The notes below the pieces were generated by a model. It had not been told where the DNA came from. It worked only from the letters and a program-made list of their open reading frames with translations, and did not search any database. Positions 27,051-34,110 of a stretch of DNA of 64,000 bases are shown piece by piece (within the stretch, counting starts at the first letter, position 1; each line of letters opens with the position of its first letter). The position numbers and the translations under genes are program-made. The DNA lies in the NCBI RefSeq assembly GCF_026191635.1, contig NZ_JAKRRW010000005.1:62001-126000 (forward strand). Reading direction: 5' to 3'. The DNA is from Photobacterium obscurum (GTDB lineage Bacteria; Pseudomonadota; Gammaproteobacteria; Enterobacterales; Vibrionaceae).

Positions 27051-27689
27051 CTACTCAAACGGTATGAGATCGATGCCTTCTAACTCACAAACAGCGCGAA
27101 TTGTGGGGTGTTCAGACAAACGTTTCAGATATGCGGCTAAATGTTCAAAATGCAGAGGTGACTTTGTAATTGGTAACGACCATTCAGAAAGCATAAATAA
27201 GAAAAAATCACAGGCTGTGATACTGTCACCCAGCAAATATTGCTTTCCTTCCAACTGAGCATCGATCACTGCTAATGCATCTGCTATTCGATCATCTTGC
27301 GCTGCTACAACATTGGGAATTGTACTTTCATCATTTGTGTGCCGATGAGGATAGTAGCGAACCATCAACTCAGCTTGAAGCGTATTATTTAGATAGGCTA
27401 ACCATTGGAAAAACAGTGGCCGCTCTTTGCTTCCTAATTTAGGAATTAACTCATATTCAGGGTGCTGTTCACATAAATGAACACAGATTGCTGGGCTTTC
27501 AAAAATTGCAGTACCATCATCGATCAAAGTGGGTATACGGCCTACTGGGTTTAGTTTTAAGTACTCTGGCGATTTTTGAGAATTGGACTTCTTGTCAACC
27601 AGCAGTAATTCATATTTAAGCCCCATATGATGCAACAGAAAATGAGGGGCTAAACTTGCATTATTTGGATAGTAATAAAGCTTGTACAA
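27051..27689 (-). CDS. Glutathione S-transferase family protein
   Basis: A 212-residue GST. The N-terminal thioredoxin-like domain (about 1-78) shows YYYPNNASLAPHFLLHHMG, PVGRIPTL and ESPAICVHLCEQHP (G-site Glu-Ser). The alpha-helical domain contains YLLGDSITACDFFLFML. It starts at a TTG with AAGGAG upstream. It lies immediately left of the terminal, degraded attC, in cassette orientation; it could be a former cassette without its own attC, or host DNA flanking the array. Confidence 0.88.
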   Translation of the reverse strand: MYKLYYYPNNASLAPHFLLHHMGLKYELLLVDKKSNSQKSPEYLKLNPVGRIPTLIDDGTAIFESPAICVHLCEQHPEYELIPKLGSKERPLFFQWLAYLNNTLQAELMVRYYPHRHTNDESTIPNVVAAQDDRIADALAVIDAQLEGKQYLLGDSITACDFFLFMLSEWSLPITKSPLHFEHLAAYLKRLSEHPTIRAVCELEGIDLIPFE

Positions 27690-27724
27690 GTTATTCTCCT
27701 TGTCTAATTTTCAACGAAATTCAT

Positions 27725-27820
27725 GGCCCTTGGCATAAGGTACGCGAACGCTGCAACTACAAAACTAATACACTCCAAACCACCGAGTGTAACGCGTCAC
27801 TGTGATGGCCCTGTTACGTG
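27725..27820 (-). repeat. attC site, left end of the cassette array (partly degraded)
   Basis: On the minus strand CGTAAC opens the site, followed by the shared core GACGCGTTACACTCGG and the GCGTACCTTATGCC arm. The closing GTTRRRY box is replaced by GGGCCATG, so this terminal site is probably non-functional. The stop codon of the GNAT gene lies in its first box. Confidence 0.7.
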
Positions 27821-28320
27821 CACTTTGCTAATACTGCAGTGTTTCTTGAACCAGATGACCTTTTCATAGGGTCATAAAAAGTATCAATAATTTCAAATCC
27901 GGCCTTGCGCATCATCCCTGCTGAAGCTGCATTCTCCTCATGCCTTTCGACGAAAACATTACTCGCATTACGACTACGGGCAACTAAAACGCACTCTTGA
28001 AGCAACTTACTACCCAAGCCTTTTCCGCTGTGACTTTTACTCACAACGACTTCTTTGATATAAGCGATACCTGAAAAGTCTGTGTATTTTGCAAGTTTGG
28101 CTGGAAAGGCGTCACTATGAATGATTACAGCAAAACCTATGATTTCCCCGTCTTCAACTTCAGCTAAAACAACCGATGCTTTCCCTTGATCAATCAATGT
28201 GAATTGAGTGGATATACTGTCTTCGGTAATGTAGTTCCAGTCATTTACCCCATCTCTTAACAGGAGGGTCCTCATATTCGAATAATCAACATCGTATAAC
28301 TTTCGACAATGTATTTTCAT
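27814..28320 (-). CDS. GNAT family N-acetyltransferase (integron cassette)
   Basis: A 168-residue GNAT acetyltransferase. The acetyl-CoA pocket reads VVSKSHSGKGLGSKLLQ (about residues 91-107), with the flanking IKEVVV strand and HEENAASAGMMRKAGFEI near the end. It transfers an acetyl group to an amine of unknown identity. The start at 28320 gives the usual MKIHCRKL opening; the longer frame to 28443 runs through the preceding attC and is rejected. Bounded by attC sites on both sides, it is one complete cassette. Confidence 0.88.
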   Translation of the reverse strand: MKIHCRKLYDVDYSNMRTLLLRDGVNDWNYITEDSISTQFTLIDQGKASVVLAEVEDGEIIGFAVIIHSDAFPAKLAKYTDFSGIAYIKEVVVSKSHSGKGLGSKLLQECVLVARSRNASNVFVERHEENAASAGMMRKAGFEIIDTFYDPMKRSSGSRNTAVLAKCT

Positions 28321-28338
28321 TTCATATTTACTCTTTGC

Positions 28339-28416
28339 ACATAACGCAGAACATAAGTTGCGCCACGATAAACTAAGCACATCGAAACTAAATGACGACA
28401 CTACGCCCTGTTGGGA
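28339..28416 (-). repeat. attC site between the GNAT and MBL cassettes
   Basis: A short attC (about 78 bp): TCCCAAC at one end and GTTATGT at the other, with the inner arms GGGCGTAG... and GCGCAACTTATG. The last nine codons of the MBL gene lie inside it. Confidence 0.7.
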
Positions 28417-29233
28417 GGTGCTCGAGACGGTCACCAAGTACACCTTTCAGCAATCCATACGCTTTCATACCTGTGCAATGACCTGTGTAAAGCTTATCTA
28501 TTGGGTAACTCTGTAACTCCCGTCCGATAGCCTTTATCTCTTCTTTGGTACCACCAATGCTATTAAACATTGGTAGCCCGACCAAATGGAAACCACCAAC
28601 GACAGCCTTAATCCTTGTATTCGGGAAAAGTTCGATAGCAGTTTCCACCATATTAAGAACACCGCTATGCGCACAACCAGTAAAGACGACAAGACCATCG
28701 CTTTCTTTGATTATCAACAGTAATTCATGGTCAAACGTATCGGGCTTGCACCCCTGCCCCGAGTTAGTAAATAGGTATTTATTACCTTTAGGTTGTTCAT
28801 ACTTATCGCTGATGCTTGTAACTGCAAATATATTAGGAAATATCTCCGTTGTATCATCGACAAAAGTAACTCGCCCCTGTGCTTTGTCTAATAAGCTCTT
28901 ATCAATACCAATATTGTTCTTGAACCCAAAGGCCTTGAAGCAATAGTCAGTATCTTCACACTCGCGAAAATACACCTGAGCTTTAGAGTTACTATCGAGA
29001 AAGTGAGTAACACCATTACAATGGTCATGATGCCGATGAGAGATAACCGCAGCATCTACGTGTTGGATTTCAATATCCAGCAACGCTGCATTATCACAAA
29101 ACGCTTTACTACTACCAGCATCAAATAATATCTGCCGACCCATCGTATTCACATGAAGAGACAATCCCCTTTCCACAGCAAGATCGGGTCTGTTGTCTAA
29201 CCGAGAATTATCAACTAAAGCTGTAAGTTTCAT
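28388..29233 (-). CDS. Metallo-beta-lactamase-fold hydrolase, COG1237 type (integron cassette)
   Basis: A 281-residue MBL-fold protein. The metal motif is ISHRHHDHCNG (H-x-H-x-D-H, about residues 64-74), preceded by LFDAGSS. Further ligands are FTGCAHSG and GGFHL, and a final YTGHCTG. This arrangement is that of the COG1237 group, which includes methanopterin-pathway-like enzymes, not classical beta-lactamases. The biological substrate is unknown. Its 3' end is supplied by the attC site. Confidence 0.87.
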   Translation of the reverse strand: MKLTALVDNSRLDNRPDLAVERGLSLHVNTMGRQILFDAGSSKAFCDNAALLDIEIQHVDAAVISHRHHDHCNGVTHFLDSNSKAQVYFRECEDTDYCFKAFGFKNNIGIDKSLLDKAQGRVTFVDDTTEIFPNIFAVTSISDKYEQPKGNKYLFTNSGQGCKPDTFDHELLLIIKESDGLVVFTGCAHSGVLNMVETAIELFPNTRIKAVVGGFHLVGLPMFNSIGGTKEEIKAIGRELQSYPIDKLYTGHCTGMKAYGLLKGVLGDRLEHLPTGRSVVI

Positions 29234-29263
29234 AATTACCTAATGAGATTGAAAGTCCTATCA

Positions 29264-29380
29264 CGCTTAATACCGGACATAAGGTGCGCAACGACTAACC
29301 ATCCGCGCACCGAACATCGCCCCAAAAATTCTGAGTGAAACGGCGCGACTCCAGGCTAACTTGATAGCTTTGTATGGCTA
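29264..29380 (-). repeat. Divergent attC-like site
   Basis: Minus strand shows the conserved GTGCGC...GCGCACCTTATG arms and CGCGCCGTTTCACTC region, but the outer boxes (TTAGCCA and GTATTAAG) depart from RYYYAAC/GTTRRRY. It appears to be a decayed attC upstream of the MBL cassette. Confidence 0.45.
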
Positions 29381-29644
29381 AATATCATTTAATAGTCCGC
29401 AGCTTTTAGATAAATAACAATATCATGCGGACTCAACTTTAACTGTAAAATAAATATACAAAAGTTATGTTCGATGAACGGATCAAACGGCATTGCAGCG
29501 TATAAATGACAAACTGACTACCATTGAAGTACTGTATGATTTTGATGATAAGAGGGTACTTGCCATAACATACCAGCGGGGGCCGAAAACCAGAATAAAG
29601 CGGTGGTTTGAGGCCCTCTGCTGCGTTCATAAGGGGTATTAATG
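29381..29644. other. Non-coding cassette stretch with inverted repeats
   Basis: About 260 bp without a credible gene. AGTCCGCA (29394) pairs with TGCGGACT (29426). At 29566-29630 an imperfect long hairpin is formed by GGCCTCAAACCA and TGGTTTTCGGCC, with GTTATGG at one end, which looks attC-like in structure but not in sequence. A 63-codon frame here (29439-29630) is probably chance. Confidence 0.4.
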
Positions 29645-29950
29645 CTAGAAATAAAATAATTGTTCTTGGCTTACACCATCTTCCCCGAAACTAATTAATC
29701 CAGCCCCTACAATTTCACCTATCTGCCACTTGCACCAGGCCTTACCGCCATCAACCACGACATCAGTGATCTCCATTTGATCACCAAACTTTTTAAGCTC
29801 GGTAATATATCCAGGCAAATCATCTTTTTTATAAACTGTACCATTTTTATCAAGAAGCTTATATTCTGCCGTCACATTAGCAGCAATAACGTTAGCATCT
29901 AAGCTTCCAAAGCCACTTGCATAGCCACCTAACTTATCTTCTGCTGACAT
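29645..29950 (-). CDS. NTF2-like (SnoaL) protein (integron cassette)
   Basis: A 101-residue protein with the cone-shaped NTF2/SnoaL pattern. It opens with an amphipathic helix (SAEDKLGGYASGFGSLD), followed by VIAANVTAEYKLLDKNG, DDLPGYITELKKFGD, and a beta sheet that includes KAWCKWQIGEIVGAGLISF. Members bind or transform small ligands; the catalytic role cannot be assigned. AGAGGG precedes the ATG. Confidence 0.75.
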   Translation of the reverse strand: MSAEDKLGGYASGFGSLDANVIAANVTAEYKLLDKNGTVYKKDDLPGYITELKKFGDQMEITDVVVDGGKAWCKWQIGEIVGAGLISFGEDGVSQEQLFYF

Positions 29951-30012
29951 ATTCTTGCCCTCTACTTGCTTTAGGTAAAACTAACACCCAGTTGCAGTAT
30001 AGTACTTAGCCC

Positions 30013-30096
30013 ATATAACGCCTGCTATAAGTGTCCGCCCAAAGCAAAGCACATTACACAGCTGGCCAAACAGCCAGCTTTGAAAAATTGTTAGAT
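30013..30096 (-). repeat. attC site of a gene-less cassette
   Basis: Minus strand: ATCTAAC at the start and GTTATAT at the end, with a central AGCTGGCTGTTTGGCCAGCT hairpin. It is the sole content, with about 22 bp more, of a 105-bp cassette that has no ORF. Confidence 0.65.
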
Positions 30097-30118
30097 TTCA
30101 ATGTACGTAAGGTATCAG

Positions 30119-30207
30119 CTATAACGCCTAACATCAGTTTCACCACGGTGAACTTACTAGGCACACCTGACTTCAAACCAAAGCCGCCACCAATGCCCTT
30201 GTTAGTT
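30119..30207 (-). repeat. attC site after the small lipoprotein cassette
   Basis: Minus strand: AACTAAC box, AAGGGCATTGGTGGCGG arm, AGGCGTTATAG end. The TAA of the first box is the stop codon of the lipoprotein gene at 30202. Confidence 0.7.
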
Positions 30208-30564
30208 TTCCAGCCCACAGCGTTCAACAGCACTTACTGCAGAGTCTTTTCCAAGATTTAATGACTCGGTGTAAATCTTAACCTTACTTCCTGAGGAATC
30301 ACTCTCAATGTCTGCTAAATGTGTCAGTACACCATCGATAAATTGAGTCACCTCATAACCTGATGAGGTCGGCCTGTAGCCTACTACCGGACTATAAATT
30401 ATATAATCTATATTCTCCCAACCATCAGCAATGCAAACTGCCATATGCTCCGGGCTTTTGAGACTATCTTGCTCTAAAACTGGTTTTGACGTGCGCAGCT
30501 TTTGAGGTGTTAGCGCGCACGAAGCAAGAGCCAATGTAATACTTAAAATTATGAATTTTCTCAT
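30202..30564 (-). CDS. Small lipoprotein (integron cassette)
   Basis: A 120-residue protein with a lipoprotein signal: MRKFIILSITLALASCALTP, lipobox LASC, Cys about 16. The mature part contains MAVCIADGWENI and ends SAVSAVERCGLEN; the two cysteines could form a disulfide. No family is firmly recognised. AAGGAATATC precedes the ATG. The stop codon lies in the attC. Confidence 0.75.
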   Translation of the reverse strand: MRKFIILSITLALASCALTPQKLRTSKPVLEQDSLKSPEHMAVCIADGWENIDYIIYSPVVGYRPTSSGYEVTQFIDGVLTHLADIESDSSGSKVKIYTESLNLGKDSAVSAVERCGLEN

Positions 30565-30577
30565 GATATTCCTTGAA

Positions 30578-30682
30578 AGCTAACGCCTGCAATACGGTGT
30601 GTCCCGTTGAACCTACAAAGCACAATAAACTCTATACCAAAACCGCCGAGTCCAGAGAGTCACCTTGGTTACTTTGTAATAA
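30578..30682 (-). repeat. attC site
   Basis: Minus strand: AAGTAACCAAGGTGACTC start region, CTCGGCGGTTTTGGTATAGAG centre, GCAGGCGTTAGC end. The first box (TTATTAC) is imperfect. Confidence 0.75.
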
Positions 30683-30701
30683 ACCTGACGATTGTTCTAG
30701 C

Positions 30702-31049
30702 TTATCTACTCCATGAACGTGGAAACTTGGAAAGAAACGTATAGAGAAGTGCTTCCTTTATCGTAAACTTTCTCAGAATACACATCACTAATGAAAATGT
30801 TCCAGCAACACAAACAACGCCAACATAAATAGAAAGAGCCATTGAGATGAAAAGTAATAACAAGGCTAATTGATAATTATCTTGAAGACGCATTGGTAAA
30901 TCAGGATCAATCCCCAAAAGAGATGCTAGTGGTAAATGAAATTGTATAATCATTACGACACCAAGAAAAACACCAATACAACCAACAACAGATGTTATTC
31001 TTTGATATTTTAATGGTAATTTTTTCTGTAGGTTAATTGCTTTAATCAT
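30702..31049 (-). CDS. Small membrane protein (integron cassette)
   Basis: A 115-residue protein with two long hydrophobic segments (about residues 20-40 and 58-88) and basic ends. No family was recognised. GAGAG lies before the ATG. It is flanked by attC sites, so it is a cassette-borne membrane protein of unknown role. Confidence 0.6.
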   Translation of the reverse strand: MIKAINLQKKLPLKYQRITSVVGCIGVFLGVVMIIQFHLPLASLLGIDPDLPMRLQDNYQLALLLLFISMALSIYVGVVCVAGTFSLVMCILRKFTIKEALLYTFLSKFPRSWSR

Positions 31050-31079
31050 AATAATTAAACTCTCCGACCAAAACCTGGT

Positions 31080-31182
31080 TTATAACGCCAGCCATAACGA
31101 GTGTTCCACCGAAGCATCAAAATGCACGAATTTTGTATCAAAACCGCCGAGTGTAACGCATCACCTTGATGTTTTTATTAGC
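31080..31182 (-). repeat. attC site overlapping the RNA-ligase-like gene end
   Basis: Minus strand: GCTAATA box, AACATCAAGGTGATGCG arm, CTCGGCGGTTTTG centre, TGGCTGGCGTTATA end. The last codons (LIKTSR, stop) of the neighbouring gene are encoded inside it. Confidence 0.75.
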
Positions 31183-31694
31183 TCTCGCTCCCAAAGCTTA
31201 ATTGATTTCATCACGTCCAACTCGTAAATAGAGATTTTTCTGATGCAATGTTCACTTACAGGTATCACCAAGTTTGAAATGATATCCTCATGGAAGCTCT
31301 CCACTGACGTCAAGCTCTTAAGCGTACAGTGAGGGTTGTAGGGAAACGGACTATCGTCAAAAACAATTGCGGTTTCGATTATCTTTGCATGAAGTCTGTC
31401 GAAATCTTCGCGTTCTGGTTCTACAAAAAAGATTTCTGTACCTGGGAAATGACTGATCCCCTTAAATTTAAACTGAATACAAGGTTGACTCTGGAGAACT
31501 TGCTCAAGTTGAGAAATTACCACGCTGAGCTTCTGCCCTTTGCTGATAGGTCCTACGCCAGATGAACCTGCTAAAGTTATTTCTTCAGGAAAATGGGCAA
31601 TACCGGGTTCAAGTGTTACCCGTGTAGAATGAATCCAACTTGCTACTTCACCTGATAACTCTGCAACAATGTATGTTGGTTTAGATATTTCCAT
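31161..31694 (-). CDS. 2'-5' RNA ligase superfamily-like protein (integron cassette)
   Basis: A 177-residue protein resembling the 2H phosphoesterase / 2'-5' RNA ligase fold. The second motif is clear (NPHCTLKSL, H-x-T-L). The first reads FPEEITLAG, where the His of H-x-T-L is replaced by Glu, so activity may be altered or lost. Family members act on cyclic phosphate or RNA ends. The last residues are encoded by attC sequence. Confidence 0.65.
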   Translation of the reverse strand: MEISKPTYIVAELSGEVASWIHSTRVTLEPGIAHFPEEITLAGSSGVGPISKGQKLSVVISQLEQVLQSQPCIQFKFKGISHFPGTEIFFVEPEREDFDRLHAKIIETAIVFDDSPFPYNPHCTLKSLTSVESFHEDIISNLVIPVSEHCIRKISIYELDVMKSIKLWERELIKTSR

Positions 31695-31715
31695 GTGTTA
31701 TTCACTTCCTCAGAG

Positions 31716-31818
31716 AGCTAACGCCAGGCATAAGGTGCGCCACAACTAACCCATCAAGCGCACCATACTCCAAACCAAAACCGCCAAGGGTAACATCACC
31801 TTGATTGCCTTGTAGATG
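31716..31818 (-). repeat. attC site
   Basis: Minus strand: CATCTAC box (imperfect), AAGGCAATCAAGGTGATG arm, TTGGCGGTTTTGG centre, GCCTGGCGTTAGC end. Confidence 0.75.
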
Positions 31819-31827
31819 TCTTGAACT

Positions 31828-32265
31828 TTATTTAAGTTTTACAACTTTGCCGGTCAAAGCAACTCCTGAAACAAAAGTACCAGCACCACACTGAAAAGTC
31901 GCATTACTTGTTGTTAGATTATTTTTATAATTTGATTTAATATCAACAACTGCATTACCTCCTTCTTTGACTGCACGATCTTTTAAAGCAATCATTGCTG
32001 ACAAAAATACCCATTGACATGATTCCAAGTCTGTTTTATTAAAAGCATTTGTCTTCTTGTTAGTTTTGAACTCACCCAACTCTTTAACTATCTTCCCATG
32101 AGGCTGAGTACCAAAATAAAATTCAATATCACTACCCAATTTTAATTTTGCTTGCTCCGTATTTAGAGCATCCTGTATTGAATAATCACTTACATCATCT
32201 TTAGCATTTGCCAGAGATGAAAAAGAAAACAAGCCAACAATTAATAATGCAATGTGTTTCTTCAT
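31828..32265 (-). CDS. Small secreted protein of the misnamed 'excinuclease' family (integron cassette)
   Basis: A 145-residue protein with a signal peptide (MKKHIALLIVGLFSFSSLAN). The mature part has the family hallmarks IEFYFGTQPHGKIV, KTNAFNKTDLESCQWVFLSA, GGNAVVDIKSNYK and CGAGTFVSGVALTGKVVKL. Databases often call such proteins 'excinuclease ABC subunit A', a name unrelated to UvrA. The role is unknown, probably periplasmic. AAGGAA precedes the ATG at 32265. The two cysteines are conserved in pattern. Confidence 0.75.
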   Translation of the reverse strand: MKKHIALLIVGLFSFSSLANAKDDVSDYSIQDALNTEQAKLKLGSDIEFYFGTQPHGKIVKELGEFKTNKKTNAFNKTDLESCQWVFLSAMIALKDRAVKEGGNAVVDIKSNYKNNLTTSNATFQCGAGTFVSGVALTGKVVKLK

Positions 32266-32335
32266 GATATTTCCTTGTACTTTATGTTTAATTATAACCA
32301 TCGAGTAGGTTGATTATTATAACGTTAATATTGAG

Positions 32336-32441
32336 TGCATAACGTCTGCGATAAGGTGCACCACGATGAATCCACCTGGCCCACTGTACTCCATACCAAA
32401 AATGCCGAGTGTAAAGCGTCAACTTGATGTTTTTATTATGT
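32336..32441 (-). repeat. attC site
   Basis: Minus strand: CACATAATAAAAACATCAAG start (box imperfect), CTCGGCATTTTTGG centre, GCAGACGTTATGC end. Confidence 0.72.
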
Positions 32442-32445
32442 GAAT

Positions 32446-32793
32446 TTACTCTTTGGCTAGGTGATTAAGAGGAGCCCATGCAAACTCTTCAGGTGTGTCA
32501 CATTTTGCACTCCATATCCACCCATTTAGAGCTGACTTTGCAACAAGAAACTCACCGACTGATAGGCTATGCTCGATTGCATGATAATCCTCTAGTGTCG
32601 TTACATGGTTATCTTTTATTTCAAGTATCTGCTTGGGAACCCAGCCTTCTTTATTTTTGCCCTTACAGAATATCCAGTTAGCCCAATCTCCCTCAGGATT
32701 TGATTCTTCTATAAATTGAAGAATTTCACCTTTCTTTACTTTGATCGGATTCGAGGGTGCATCGCTATATTCTTTTACTACTTTGTATCGCAT
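32446..32793 (-). CDS. SH3-like domain protein (integron cassette)
   Basis: A 115-residue protein. KVKKGEILQFIEES and NWIFCKGKNKEGWVPKQIL (about residues 18-55) match a variant SH3 fold. A second part (EHSLSVGEFLVAKSALNGWIW) repeats the pattern. The start at 32793 has AGGAAG upstream; the frame continues to 32901 through attC sequence and that extension is rejected. It is inferred to be a protein- or peptide-binding cytoplasmic protein. Confidence 0.72.
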   Translation of the reverse strand: MRYKVVKEYSDAPSNPIKVKKGEILQFIEESNPEGDWANWIFCKGKNKEGWVPKQILEIKDNHVTTLEDYHAIEHSLSVGEFLVAKSALNGWIWSAKCDTPEEFAWAPLNHLAKE

Positions 32794-32815
32794 AAGCTTC
32801 CTAATTGCTCTATTC

Positions 32816-32921
32816 ACATAACGCCTGCAATAAGGTGTGCCCCACAGAACGAGCCAAGTACACCGAACTCCGTACAAAAACCGCCGAGTGTAAAGCATCA
32901 CCTTGATGGCATTGTTATGTA
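32816..32921 (-). repeat. attC site
   Basis: Minus strand: TACATAAC start, AATGCCATCAAGGTGATGC arm, CTCGGCGGTTTTTG centre, TTGCAGGCGTTATG end. Both boxes fit RYYYAAC/GTTRRRY. Confidence 0.85.
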
Positions 32922-32933
32922 ATTAAAGTATAA

Positions 32934-33311
32934 TTACGGTAAAACATACTGAAGGTCTATAAATACACCATCTGTATAATTATTTTCACCACCGTGATGT
33001 AATTTTATTCCTTTACCACTTGGAGTAAATAGCCATAGCGGAGAGACTAATTTCACGTTTAGCGCATCTTCTGAATGACCTCGACTAGAAACAATACGTA
33101 GAACATCCCCGGTTTTAGCTTGAAATGAAATTGGCGGCTGTGCGTCTGACACACCAACCCCCTTAAAATAGATACTTTGAGCATTAAGAAACACCTCAAT
33201 ACTACAATCGTTTTCCAAACTATTAAATGGAGAGTTCCCACCACTTAATACATATTCGGGTAAACTCTCCACATTTACACTTTGCTTAGCATTAAAGTCA
33301 TCATTGAGCAA
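32934..33311 (-). CDS. Hypothetical cytoplasmic protein (integron cassette)
   Basis: A 125-residue protein starting at a TTG with GAGGTCT upstream. No membrane segment or signal is seen. Notable stretches are GGNSPFNSLENDC, SYIYFKGVGVSDAQPP-like (IYFKGVGVSDAQPPI) and HHGGENNYTDGVF. No family was recognised. Flanking attC sites define it as a cassette gene. Confidence 0.55.
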   Translation of the reverse strand: MLNDDFNAKQSVNVESLPEYVLSGGNSPFNSLENDCSIEVFLNAQSIYFKGVGVSDAQPPISFQAKTGDVLRIVSSRGHSEDALNVKLVSPLWLFTPSGKGIKLHHGGENNYTDGVFIDLQYVLP

Positions 33312-33374
33312 TCAGACCTCATACAGCACTTCAAGCTATATCGAAATCATTGCGAGTACGGAGCAATAATAGTA

Positions 33375-33482
33375 GCCATAACGCCTGCGATAAGGTGTGC
33401 CCCACTGAACCAACCAAGTACACCGAACTCCATACCAAAACCGCCGAGTGTAACGCGTCACCTTGGTGCCTTTGTTAGGCAC
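33375..33482 (-). repeat. attC site (best-preserved example)
   Basis: Minus strand: GCCTAAC start box, AAAGGCACCAAGGTGACGCG arm, CACTCGGCGGTTTTGG centre, GTGGGGCACACCTTATCGC arm, GGCGTTATGG end box. Both outer boxes are canonical. Confidence 0.88.
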
Positions 33483-33529
33483 GCGAAGTTAAAACACCAA
33501 GCATCAGATAGTGAAAATGCTTAGTAAAA

Positions 33530-33988
33530 TCAATCCTTAAGGAAAGTTCTAAGTTCTTTTACTACAGGGTTTATTGTAAATCCATGCGAAAGGTTCAATC
33601 TGTATTTTGGAATGAAAATTATAAACCGCCCATAAGCGCCCTTTTCTACTCTTAGCAAGATCAATTCAGGTGACACCAAAAGAGAACCATGCACTGATTT
33701 GACCTTATCAAAGGGAATGAACCAATTTCTAAAATAATTTGAAACCTGAAAGCCATCAGGTAAAAGGATAACCTTTTTAATCAGTAAGAAAGGGGTAATC
33801 AACAAACTGAATAATATAAACACAAACAATGGTTTGAAAATCATGTTCAGTTCAAAGGAACTCTCTGCTAATGAAAAATATAAGTCAAGAGAGCAAAGTA
33901 TTGGCAACGCAAAGAGTGATAGAGGGCAGATCAAGTATTTAAAACAAAATGTAACTTTAGAACTTAACTGCAATTGTTTCACATTCAT
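33530..33988 (-). CDS. Membrane protein with two helices (integron cassette)
   Basis: A 152-residue protein with two hydrophobic segments (about residues 18-40 and 50-70), followed by a soluble beta-rich part with LLPDGFQVSNYFRNWFIPF and VHGSLLVSPELILLRVEKG, which resembles a PH-like membrane-protein domain. No family is certain. It is bounded by canonical attC sites on both sides. Confidence 0.6.
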   Translation of the reverse strand: MNVKQLQLSSKVTFCFKYLICPLSLFALPILCSLDLYFSLAESSFELNMIFKPLFVFILFSLLITPFLLIKKVILLPDGFQVSNYFRNWFIPFDKVKSVHGSLLVSPELILLRVEKGAYGRFIIFIPKYRLNLSHGFTINPVVKELRTFLKD

Positions 33989-34002
33989 CTACTGTACCTA
34001 TA

Positions 34003-34110
34003 GTGCCTAACGCCAGCCATAAGGTGCGCCCACCGAACTCACCAAGCCAACTGAACTTCAAACCAAAACTGCCGAGTGTAAAGCGTCACACTTGATGGCC
34101 TTGTTAGGTT
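34003..34110 (-). repeat. attC site after the pentapeptide/TIR-like cassette
   Basis: Minus strand: ACCTAAC start box holding the gene's stop codon, AAGGCCATCAAGTGTGACGC arm, CACTCGGCAGTTTTGG centre, ATGGCTGGCGTTAGGC end box. Confidence 0.85.

Noticed and set aside
28388..29233. Reading the MBL cassette gene as an antibiotic-resistance beta-lactamase
   Set aside because: Motif order fits the COG1237 group; the class B beta-lactamase active-site pattern is not seen.
29439..29630. 63-codon leftward ORF in a cassette gap
   Set aside because: It spans an inverted-repeat, attC-like region, has no ribosome site and resembles no protein family.
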